In this document: positions 1-5,021 of the stretch, in pieces | Position numbering within the stretch: position 1 is the first letter of the stretch | How the letters are laid out: each line of letters begins with the position of its first letter | Assembly (NCBI GenBank): GCA_046715235.1 | Contig: JBKJZO010000189.1 | Coordinates: 1 to 5,525, forward strand | Source: JBKJZO01 sp046715235 | GTDB lineage: Bacteria > Actinomycetota > Actinomycetes > BP-191 | DNA length: 5,525 nt | Direction: 5' to 3' | Notes under the pieces: model-generated | The model's input: only the letters and a program-made list of their open reading frames with translations | Told to the model about the DNA's origin: nothing | The model's database searches: none | Translations under genes and position numbers: made by a program

Positions 1-11
1 GACGTTACTGA

Positions 12-959
12 CTATCCAATCTTTGCGATGCCCTCTTCGTAGTCCTTGTCCTCTAGCTCGACGTAGCCGACTTCCTCGATGATGCCGCGACCGGCTTCGC
101 TCTGGATGAAAGCCATCATGCCCTTGACTTCCGGGCGGGCAAGCGCGTCGTTCTTGACATACACGAACAGCGGTCGTGACAGCGGGTAGGAGCCGTCGCG
201 CACGGTGTCCGCGGAGGGCGTGACGCACTCGCCGTCACCCTTGACGCTGATCAGGTTGAGCTTGTCCTTGTTCTGCTCGAAGTAGGCGTAGCCGAAGAAA
301 CCAATCCCGCCCTGGGTGCCGTTGATGCCCTGCACCAGCACGTTGTCTTCCTCGGACGTCATTACGCCGTCGGCGCGGTACTTGCCCTCCTTGCCGAGCA
401 CTTCTTCGAGGAAGAAGTCATAGGTGCCGGAGTCGGCGCCCGGCGTGAAGAACTTGATGTCGACGGCCGGCAGGCCGGCCTGGATGTCGGCCGCCTTCTT
501 GACCGTGCTGCCCGCGGCGAACGTCTTCTTGAGTTCGTCGAAGCTCAGGCAGGCGATCTTCAGGTCAGGGTGCGAGACGACCGAGAGCCCGTCGGACGCG
601 ATCTTGAACTCCGTGTACTTGACGCCCTTGGCCTCACAGGCCTTGATCTCCGCGTCCTTGATGGCGCGGGAGGCGTTGGCGAAGTCGGTCTGACCGGCGC
701 AGAACTTCTCGAAACCGCCGCCCGTGCCGGATTTGCCGACGTTGATCTTGAGGTTGGGGTTGTCGGCCTTCATGTCCTCGACCACGCCTTCGAGGATCGG
801 GAATACGGTCGACGAACCGTCGCCGTTGATCGTCCCGGAAAGGCCCTTGGCCGCGGCACCCGCGGCGGGTTTGTCGTCGCCACCACATGCAGCGAGCGCG
901 AGGGTAAGACCCAGAGCGACTGCCACGGCCTGCAGCGTGCTCTTGCGGCTCCTAAGCAC
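12..959 (-). CDS. pstS: Phosphate ABC transporter substrate-binding lipoprotein PstS
   Basis: Extracytoplasmic, lipid-anchored receptor that binds inorganic phosphate and delivers it to the PstCAB importer. The 315-residue product begins with a basic stretch (RSRK, residues 3-6), a hydrophobic segment and a lipobox LAAC with the lipidated Cys at 25, then a Gly/Ala-rich linker. Phosphate-binding signatures of the PstS (PBP-like) family follow: GDGSST (46-51), GKSGTGGGF (75-83), TDFANASR (91-98) and DSGTYDFF (176-183). The start is the GTG at 959-957, because AGGAGG (967-972) lies 7 bases upstream and the signal peptide begins there. The same frame stays open upstream to an ATG at 1286, but that part is not signal-like and runs antisense through the hemerythrin gene. 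Downstream partners pstC, pstA and pstB would lie beyond the left edge; only 11 bases remain there. A candidate PHO box lies upstream. Family assignment is firm; phosphate as ligand is inferred from the motifs. Confidence 0.95.
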   Translation of the reverse strand: MLRSRKSTLQAVAVALGLTLALAACGGDDKPAAGAAAKGLSGTINGDGSSTVFPILEGVVEDMKADNPNLKINVGKSGTGGGFEKFCAGQTDFANASRAIKDAEIKACEAKGVKYTEFKIASDGLSVVSHPDLKIACLSFDELKKTFAAGSTVKKAADIQAGLPAVDIKFFTPGADSGTYDFFLEEVLGKEGKYRADGVMTSEEDNVLVQGINGTQGGIGFFGYAYFEQNKDKLNLISVKGDGECVTPSADTVRDGSYPLSRPLFVYVKNDALARPEVKGMMAFIQSEAGRGIIEEVGYVELEDKDYEEGIAKIG

Positions 960-966
960 TTCCTTG

Positions 967-972
967 CCTCCT
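967..972 (-). promoter_or_regulatory. Shine-Dalgarno site fixing the pstS GTG start
   Basis: On the minus strand this reads AGGAGG, a full anti-16S match, with 7 bases before the GTG at 959-957. It decides the start against the much longer upstream open frame. Confidence 0.85.
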
Positions 973-980
973 GTTCCCGG

Positions 981-996
981 GACCGCATCCGCGGTC
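981..996 (-). repeat. Small perfect stem in the pstS leader
   Basis: GACCGC (981-986), a 4-base spacer (ATCC) and GCGGTC (991-996) form a perfect 6-bp inverted repeat 8 bases upstream of the pstS SD. It could fold in the mRNA leader and affect ribosome access. There is no U-tract, so it is not a canonical terminator. A 6-bp stem can occur by chance in GC-rich DNA. Confidence 0.3.
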
Positions 997-1044
997 ACAC
1001 GGAGCCGAACGTAGGAGCCGGGTGCAAAGAGCCGGAGCGTCCCG

Positions 1045-1072
1045 GATGAACGCGCGGTTAACGACAGGCAAC
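1045..1072 (-). promoter_or_regulatory. Candidate PHO box upstream of pstS
   Basis: Read on the minus strand there are three 7-base units, GTTGCCT (1072-1066), GTTAACC (1062-1056) and GTTCATC (1051-1045), beginning 10 and 11 bases apart. The actinobacterial PhoP PHO box (and related RegX3 sites) is built from direct repeats of GTTCACC on an 11-base pitch. The units match at 5, 6 and 6 of 7 positions. The box ends 85 bases before the pstS start and points toward it, as expected for activation under phosphate starvation. I did not find a convincing -10 element; AACGTA at 1008-1013 (TACGTT on the minus strand) is a weak candidate. Confidence 0.55.
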
Positions 1073-1164
1073 AGTTGGTCTCCGCGGCGGGTCGTTTCCC
1101 CGTGCGGGCGGCGGGTAGATGGGTGGCGCGCTGAGTCACTGCGAGCAGAAAGGTCAGGGAGGGC

Positions 1165-1734
1165 ATGGACGCGATCACGCTGCTGAAGAACGACCACAAG
1201 ACGGTCGAGCGCCTGTTCAAGCGCTTCGAGAAGGCGACTAAGTCAGGCGGCGAGGATCGGAAAGAGATCGTCGCCGAGATCATCAAGGAGCTCTCGGTGC
1301 ATGCCGCGATCGAGGAGCAGGTCTTCTACCCCTCGGTACGCAACGAGGTCACCGACGCTGAGGACACGGTCCTCGAGGCACTCGAGGAACACCACGTGGT
1401 GAAGTGGACGCTCGCTGAGCTGGAGCAGATGGACGAGTCAGACGAGCGGTTCACGGCGAAGGTCACGGTGCTCATGGAGAGCGTTCGTCACCACGTCGAA
1501 GAAGAGGAGAGCGAGATGTTCCCCGACGTCCGCGACTCCGTCGGGCGCAAGCGACTCGCCGAGATCGGTGCGGTGATGGAGCAGATGAAGAAGACCACAC
1601 CGACCCGACCCATGCCCGAGAAGCCGGACGAGCCTCCGGGCAACGTCCCCGTCGGGGTGGCTCCAGCTGAGATCGACCTGCGTGAGGGCAAAGCAGCGAA
1701 GTCCGGCCGCAAGACGGCCGGCGCTCGCTCCTGA
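1165..1734 (+). CDS. Hemerythrin HHE cation-binding domain protein
   Basis: A 189-residue soluble protein. Residues 1 to about 130 form a four-helix hemerythrin-like bundle that probably binds a di-iron centre; such proteins sense or carry O2 or NO, or handle iron and redox stress. Likely ligands are His11 (NDHKTVE), His46 and Glu50 (HAAIEEQVFYP), His76/His77 (EEHH) and His109/His110 with Glu114 (HHVEEEE). This is the usual spacing of the HHE family (hemerythrin Pfam family). The tail from about 131 to 189 is Pro-rich, then Lys/Arg-rich, and looks disordered. The ATG at 1165 gives the typical family N-terminus (MDAITLLKNDHKTVE). GGGAGGG (1157-1163) is very close to it, and AAAGG (1149-1153) is an alternative SD. 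The gene diverges from pstS. Its exact physiological role is not known from sequence. Confidence 0.92.
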   Translation: MDAITLLKNDHKTVERLFKRFEKATKSGGEDRKEIVAEIIKELSVHAAIEEQVFYPSVRNEVTDAEDTVLEALEEHHVVKWTLAELEQMDESDERFTAKVTVLMESVRHHVEEEESEMFPDVRDSVGRKRLAEIGAVMEQMKKTTPTRPMPEKPDEPPGNVPVGVAPAEIDLREGKAAKSGRKTAGARS

Positions 1735-1737
1735 GCG

Positions 1738-1860
1738 TTACAGGTTGAAATCGTTGGCGAGCCATCGAGCGGGCGATCTCCGTCGTGCGGTTGGCTGCGT
1801 CCGTGACGGACATGCCCTCGATCGCTCCGATCGCGGGTGCGAGCGTGGCCAAACGGGGCC
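1738..1860 (-). pseudogene. Possible decayed coding remnant, frameshifted
   Basis: On the minus strand from about 1860 down to 1770 one frame reads LATLAPAIGAIEGMSVTDAA and onward NRTTEIAR, with nearly every codon ending in G or C, like the real genes here. A one-base shift to the next frame continues RWLANDFNL and stops at TAA (1740-1738), four bases after the hemerythrin stop. Neither frame alone makes a sensible gene: the first continues antisense through the hemerythrin gene. I do not recognise the protein. Chance is a real alternative in GC-rich DNA. Confidence 0.2.
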
Positions 1861-1878
1861 GGTCGGCCTCACGAAAGT

Positions 1879-1920
1879 GTCGGGCCCCGCCCAGCACGGG
1901 GGAGCTGGACGAGGCCCGAC
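1879..1920. terminator. Two-tier inverted repeat, probable bidirectional terminator
   Basis: GTCGGGCC (1879-1886) pairs perfectly with GGCCCGAC (1913-1920). Inside, CCAGC (1891-1895) pairs with GCTGG (1904-1908) around an 8-base loop, with a small internal loop between the two stems. It sits between convergent genes, 145 bases past the hemerythrin stop and 93 bases past the decarboxylase stop, so it could end both transcripts. Neither side has a strong T-tract, which is common for actinobacterial terminators but leaves the call open. A structured RNA or protein-binding site is possible. Confidence 0.5.
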
Positions 1921-2013
1921 CTCTCCACTATCCCCGTGATCTCCGGAAGGGCAATCCGCCTGCCGGACCAACTTCGTGCCCCCGCCTGACCTACCGCAGG
2001 CACGTAAGGGCGC

Positions 2014-2577
2014 TTAGTACGCCGTTAGGTCGAGTTCGCGGGCCGTACGACGCCATCCCTCTGTCTCGTACGAGGCGACGACGATCGCGCAGACAGGGCG
2101 GTCGACGCACCGTGCGGAGGCGAGCTGCATCTGAACCGGGCCGAACGATTCCGGTCGACCGGCGGTGAGATCGCTGAGGCTGGAGCGGATCGACCACTCC
2201 ACCTCGGCCCGGCTGGTGCCTTCATGCTCGACAAAGAGCCCGCCCTTGTCGGCAGCGGACTGGAACGCCCATCCGACGCCCGCCCATGCCTCTGTCCCGA
2301 GCTCGGTCGCACGCTGCTCGGCGTACACGCAGTAGAGGCGATCGCCCCAGTCACCGCGAAGCTGCTCAGTGCCCTCGACCCGGCCGACCTGCGCTTGCGG
2401 GGGGATGACAGACGACAACCGCACGAGGTTGAAGTTCTCGACACCGGCCGCCCGGAGTGCGGCGTCGAACGCCGACAGCGGCGTCCGGCCCTCGCCCGCG
2501 CCTCCACTGACACGGATGGAAAGTCGGGTGCGCGCCGTACGCTGTGCGGCAAGCCTCGTTTCGAGCAGTTCTGTCAT
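2014..2577 (-). CDS. pdaD: Pyruvoyl-dependent arginine decarboxylase
   Basis: A 187-residue cytoplasmic enzyme predicted to convert arginine to agmatine and CO2. The family (PvlArgDC) is made as a proenzyme that cuts itself between two serines, the second becoming the pyruvoyl cofactor on the larger chain. Here the site is LVRLSSVIPP (51-60), so the cut is expected between Ser55 and Ser56. Upstream, GEGRTPLSAFDAAL (28-41) matches the conserved N-terminal segment. FVEHEG (115-120) is the likely region of the catalytic acid, with Glu117 a tentative candidate. Length fits the family (about 160-195). The ATG at 2577 is chosen because the family alignment begins near it; GGGGA lies upstream at 2584-2588, a modest SD. 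An in-frame ATG 21 codons earlier has no support. No agmatinase or spermidine synthase gene lies in the window, so the pathway (polyamine synthesis, acid resistance or arginine use) is not settled. It diverges from arsC. Confidence 0.88.
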   Translation of the reverse strand: MTELLETRLAAQRTARTRLSIRVSGGAGEGRTPLSAFDAALRAAGVENFNLVRLSSVIPPQAQVGRVEGTEQLRGDWGDRLYCVYAEQRATELGTEAWAGVGWAFQSAADKGGLFVEHEGTSRAEVEWSIRSSLSDLTAGRPESFGPVQMQLASARCVDRPVCAIVVASYETEGWRRTARELDLTAY

Positions 2578-2639
2578 CTGGGTCCCCGTACGTGTCTCGA
2601 AGTGGCATATCAGTGGGACGCACCGTATTCGGAGCAACA

Positions 2640-2660
2640 CCCGTTAGGCCGTTCAACGGG
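2640..2660. repeat. Inverted repeat in the pdaD-arsC divergent region
   Basis: CCCGTT (2640-2645) and AACGGG (2655-2660) are perfect 6-bp arms separated by 9 bases. It lies 63 bases upstream of the pdaD start and 100 bases upstream of arsC. It could be an operator for either gene; no known regulator motif is recognised. Confidence 0.3.
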
Positions 2661-2674
2661 CAAAGATGGGCCAA

Positions 2675-2698
2675 ATGGACTAGTGACCACCGGTCCAT
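2675..2698. repeat. Palindromic site ATGGAC-N12-GTCCAT
   Basis: Perfect 6-bp arms at 2675-2680 and 2693-2698 with 12 bases between. The centre-to-centre distance of 18 bases and the place between divergent genes are compatible with a dimeric repressor site, but no regulator gene (such as arsR) is visible nearby. Confidence 0.3.
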
Positions 2699-2739
2699 AG
2701 CTGGCTGCCGTCCGCTGTTTAGGTGTGCAGGGTGGTCAC
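2683..2739. repeat. 9-bp inverted repeat upstream of arsC
   Basis: GTGACCACC (2683-2691) and GGTGGTCAC (2731-2739) are perfect reverse complements separated by 39 bases. The right arm ends 21 bases before the arsC ATG. The arms could pair in a leader RNA if transcription starts upstream, or act as a pair of binding half-sites. The left arm overlaps the palindrome at 2675-2698. Confidence 0.35.
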
Positions 2740-2760
2740 GACTGACGAGATCGGAGCTGT

Positions 2761-3171
2761 ATGGCGGACAAGCCGACGATTCTGTTTGCCTGCATCCACA
2801 ATTCGGGCCGCTCCGTTGCAGCGAAAGTGCTGACTGAGCACTACGCGCAGGGGAAGGCCGACGTCCGCTCCGCCGGCTCCGAGCCAGGCGCAGGCGTTAA
2901 CCCCGTCGTCACGGCGGTGCTGGCCGAGCGCGGGCTCTCAACGGCAGCCGAGACACCGACCCTGCTCGAGTACGACCTGGTCGAGGGCTGCGACGTCGTC
3001 ATCACCATGGGGTGCGGCGAGACCTGCCCGGTCTTCCCTGGCAAGCGCTACGAGGACTGGGTGATCGACGATCCCAAGGGGCAAGACCTCGAAACCGTGC
3101 GCGCGATCGTCGACGACATCGATTCCCGCGTCCGCAAGCTTTTGTCCGAACTGGGCATCGAGCGCGATTAG
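2761..3171 (+). CDS. arsC: Arsenate reductase ArsC, LMW-phosphatase type
   Basis: A 136-residue cytoplasmic enzyme that reduces arsenate to arsenite for export. It has the low-molecular-weight tyrosine phosphatase fold: the anion-binding loop CIHNSGRS (11-18) is the CX5R signature with nucleophile Cys11 and Arg17. A second redox motif, GCGETCP (84-90), supplies Cys85 and Cys89. The acid loop DDP (103-105) follows the family block KRYEDW (95-100). These features separate arsenate reductases from plain phosphatases, which lack the extra Cys pair. Whether electrons come from thioredoxin or from mycothiol/mycoredoxin cannot be told from the sequence. The ATG at 2761 has GGAG (2753-2756) only 4 bases away. 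No arsenite exporter (arsB/acr3) or arsR is in the window, so it may act with partners elsewhere. Its stop overlaps the convergent transglutaminase stop by 4 bases. Confidence 0.92.
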   Translation: MADKPTILFACIHNSGRSVAAKVLTEHYAQGKADVRSAGSEPGAGVNPVVTAVLAERGLSTAAETPTLLEYDLVEGCDVVITMGCGETCPVFPGKRYEDWVIDDPKGQDLETVRAIVDDIDSRVRKLLSELGIERD

Positions 3172-4049
3172 GCGGCGCGGACGACCCCGACTCGCTTGGT
3201 GACCGTCAGCCGGCCCTGGGCGTCGCCGGAGTAGAAGCCGGAGGTCGGCGCGACGTGCGCGTAGTCACGGCCGGTCGCCACGGTGATGTACGTAGGCCCG
3301 GCCAGACAGCCGTTGCAGGGGTCGAATGCCACCGCGCGGGCACGGTCGCCGTGCGGGACGACCACCTCGACCCAGGCGTGGCTGCCACCCTCGCCGAGCA
3401 GGTGGCCGGAGACATACCTGGCCGGTACGCCGGCCGCGCGGCACAGGGCGATCATCACGTGCGCGTGGTCCTGGCAGACGCCTCGGCCCCCCGCGTAGGC
3501 CTCCGCGGCCGGCGTCCCGACCGAGGTCACGCCGTACTCGTAGGCGATCGCCTTGTGCACATGGTCGCAGGCCCGCTCGGCGAACGTCAGGTCGTCACGC
3601 GCCCCCCGGCGCAGCTCGGCGGCAACCGAGCGCAGTACGTCGTCCGCGGCGGTCAGGCGGCTCGGCCGAAGCATCCGCGGGTCGCGCAGCGAGTGCTGCG
3701 GCAGGATCGCCTCGCCGAACGGCGCACTCCGCTCGATGATCACACCCACAATGAACTCGACCGTCTCGGGAACGATGTGCAGCCGGATGTCGGTCACGAC
3801 GTTGCCGTGCGAATCGCGCCGGGTCTGGACCCGCGCGTCCGGCGCGGTGACCGACACCTGGTGGAGCACCCGGCGCTGGCTGCCGTGGCGCAGGCGCGGG
3901 ACGACGACCAGCCGGTGCTGCATGTCGTAGGCGTCGCCGACGTACTCGTAGCGGAACCTCTGGTGCAGCGCGTAGGTGACCCGGCCAGCGTTGGCGAGGT
4001 CGGCGGCGTCGAGCAGCGGCAGTGAAAGCTGCTCGCGTGCGCTTTCCAT
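3168..4049 (-). CDS. Transglutaminase-like cysteine protease with N-terminal domain
   Basis: A 293-residue protein without signal peptide or membrane segment. Residues about 22-105 match the bacterial transglutaminase N-terminal beta domain (YALHQRFRYEY, MQHRLVVVPR). Residues about 150-250 are a papain-like transglutaminase core with all three catalytic residues: Cys192 (GRGVCQDHAH), His224 (GGSHAWVEV) and Asp243 (AFDPCNG). Members near circularly permuted ATP-grasp genes are thought to cut or transfer amide bonds in the peptide-like product; the true substrate is unknown. The ATG at 4049 has GGGAGG (4059-4064) 9 bases upstream; a TTG one codon earlier is an alternative. The longer open frame up to 4577 runs antisense-frame through the neighbouring transglutaminase and is rejected. 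It follows the other transglutaminase gene by 71 bases, probably as one transcript, and its end overlaps arsC by 4 bases (3168-3171). Confidence 0.9.
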   Translation of the reverse strand: MESAREQLSLPLLDAADLANAGRVTYALHQRFRYEYVGDAYDMQHRLVVVPRLRHGSQRRVLHQVSVTAPDARVQTRRDSHGNVVTDIRLHIVPETVEFIVGVIIERSAPFGEAILPQHSLRDPRMLRPSRLTAADDVLRSVAAELRRGARDDLTFAERACDHVHKAIAYEYGVTSVGTPAAEAYAGGRGVCQDHAHVMIALCRAAGVPARYVSGHLLGEGGSHAWVEVVVPHGDRARAVAFDPCNGCLAGPTYITVATGRDYAHVAPTSGFYSGDAQGRLTVTKRVGVVRAA

Positions 4050-4058
4050 CAACCCTGA

Positions 4059-4064
4059 CCTCCC
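4059..4064 (-). promoter_or_regulatory. Shine-Dalgarno site of the 3168-4049 transglutaminase gene
   Basis: Minus-strand GGGAGG, 9 bases before the ATG at 4049 and 6 bases before the alternative TTG at 4052. It supports starting here rather than further upstream in the open frame. Confidence 0.7.
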
Positions 4065-4120
4065 AGGATCCGCTGCAGACTCTGCCGCATTGGCTCGGCC
4101 CGCACTCTGTGACGCGCCGA

Positions 4121-4945
4121 CTACCCGGTTGCCCTTATTTCGTCGGCAATTACGTCCATCCGCTTCAGTAGCGGACCTCCGAATGCCGTGACCATTGCGA
4201 CGTCCCCCGCGTCGCGCCCCCGCCCGATGACCACCCGACCCTTGCGAGTGACGTTGTTGCGCGGGTCGAACGTCCACCACTGACCGCCGAGGAAGACCTC
4301 CATCCACGCCGCGAAGTCCATCGGGTCGTCCACCGGCGGGATGTCCATGTCGGGCAGGTAGCCGAAGACGTAGCGCGCCGGGATGTTGAGCGCCCGGCAG
4401 AACGTGATGCCCAGGTGGGTGAAGTCGCGGCACACGCCTACGCCGCCGGCGTACACGTCGGCTGAGGTCGTCAGCGGGCTGCTGCTGCCGTAGGCGAAGC
4501 GCACGTGCCCGTTGACGAAATCGCAGATCGCCTTCACCCGGAAGTAGCCCGCGGGCACCTGGCCGAACAGCCGCCACGCCTCGTCCGCGAGTACGTCGCT
4601 GAGCACGTAGCGACTGGGCATCGTGAACAGCAGCGTGTCGTCGGGCAGGTCGGCGACGGGCACCTCGGTCGCGAACAGATCAACGGGCTCGGGCGCGTCC
4701 GGTACGTCGACCGTCGCGTCGTAACGCACGACGCACAGGCCCGCGGGCAACGTCGCCCGGCGACAGGTGTTGCGGTAGATGTCGGTGTAGGCGCGCAGGG
4801 ACAACTGCGGCGTTGTGGTCCAGGACGACTCGATAACGGTGGCCGGACCGTCGCCGAGGGGCTCGACCTGCCACACCGTGGGCGTGTCGTAAGCGACGTC
4901 GTACTCGAACTCGCATCCGACCCGCATGCGCCGCCGACCAGTCAT
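4121..4945 (-). CDS. Transglutaminase-like protein with altered catalytic triad
   Basis: A 274-residue soluble protein, second member of the transglutaminase-like superfamily in this cluster. Residues about 7-110 are a divergent N-terminal beta region (VGCEFEYDV, 9-17). The core, about 130-235, keeps the nucleophile Cys172 (GGVGVCRDFTHLGI) and Asp227 (WWTFDPRN). The expected His in the H-A-W-x-E block is Ala212: the sequence reads MDFAAWMEV (209-217). The C-terminal part GRVVIGRGRDAGDVA (226 onward to about 250) is typical of proteins beside circularly permuted ATP-grasp genes. The ATG at 4945 is chosen for the strong SD GGGGAAGGA (4953-4961) 7 bases upstream; the in-frame ATG at 5023 would overlap the divergent gene. 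It probably heads a two-gene leftward operon with the next transglutaminase. Activity may be reduced, use another general base, or be structural; this cannot be decided here. Confidence 0.88.
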   Translation of the reverse strand: MTGRRRMRVGCEFEYDVAYDTPTVWQVEPLGDGPATVIESSWTTTPQLSLRAYTDIYRNTCRRATLPAGLCVVRYDATVDVPDAPEPVDLFATEVPVADLPDDTLLFTMPSRYVLSDVLADEAWRLFGQVPAGYFRVKAICDFVNGHVRFAYGSSSPLTTSADVYAGGVGVCRDFTHLGITFCRALNIPARYVFGYLPDMDIPPVDDPMDFAAWMEVFLGGQWWTFDPRNNVTRKGRVVIGRGRDAGDVAMVTAFGGPLLKRMDVIADEIRATG

Positions 4946-4952
4946 CGGGACA

Positions 4953-4961
4953 TCCTTCCCC
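4953..4961 (-). promoter_or_regulatory. Shine-Dalgarno site deciding the 4945 start
   Basis: Minus-strand GGGGAAGGA, 7 bases before the ATG at 4945. It argues against the in-frame ATG at 5023, which would add 26 residues and overlap the ATP-grasp start codon. Confidence 0.7.
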
Positions 4962-4965
4962 TTGA

Positions 4966-5003
4966 GTGTTTCAACCGTGTTTCGTATTCCTGCTGTAACA
5001 CGG
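4966..5003. promoter_or_regulatory. Candidate operator in the ATP-grasp/transglutaminase divergent region
   Basis: GTGTTTC occurs at 4966-4972 and again at 4977-4983, exactly 11 bases apart. A related inverted copy, GTAACAC, lies at 4995-5001, so CCGTGTT (4975-4981) and AACACGG (4997-5003) form perfect 7-bp arms with a 15-base spacer. On the minus strand the direct repeats read GAAAC-N6-GAAAC, which resembles the GAAAC half-sites of actinobacterial GlnR boxes, though the expected GTnAC half is not in phase. Lying in only 76 bases between two divergent starts, it could control both directions. Confidence 0.4.
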
Positions 5004-5021
5004 CTCTGATAAACCTGGCCC

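Larger units (their letters stand above)
1735..2013. other. Gene-poor convergent intergenic stretch
   Basis: These 279 bases lie between the 3' ends of the hemerythrin and arginine decarboxylase genes. They hold the inverted repeat at 1879-1920 and the faint relic at 1738-1860. I see no tRNA, no insertion-sequence ends and no convincing intact gene. The open frames crossing it are Arg/Pro-rich and lack SD sites. Confidence 0.6.

Noticed and set aside
960..1286. N-terminal extension of pstS to an ATG at 1286
   Set aside because: A strong SD and a signal peptide with lipobox start at the GTG at 959. The extension would bury the signal peptide and runs antisense into the hemerythrin gene.
1785..2168. 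Rightward 127-codon open frame across the convergent intergenic region
   Set aside because: Its composition is Arg/Pro-rich and random-looking, it crosses the hairpin and it overlaps the end of pdaD. No SD or family match was seen.
2224..2700. Rightward 158-codon open frame over pdaD
   Set aside because: It is antisense to a recognised enzyme gene, lacks an SD and has no protein-like motifs.
3012..4025. 337-codon rightward open frame antisense to the transglutaminase gene
   Set aside because: It is Arg/Gly-rich, with no recognisable domain, and is a typical antisense shadow of a high-GC gene with clear catalytic motifs on the other strand.
4079..4109. ACTCTG direct repeat between the two transglutaminase genes
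   Set aside because: Two 6-base copies 25 bases apart are easily chance and fit no known element.
4050..4577. Extension of the 3168-4049 transglutaminase upstream to 4577
   Set aside because: The added part is Arg-rich, has no family similarity and lies in another frame of the second transglutaminase gene. A good SD precedes 4049.
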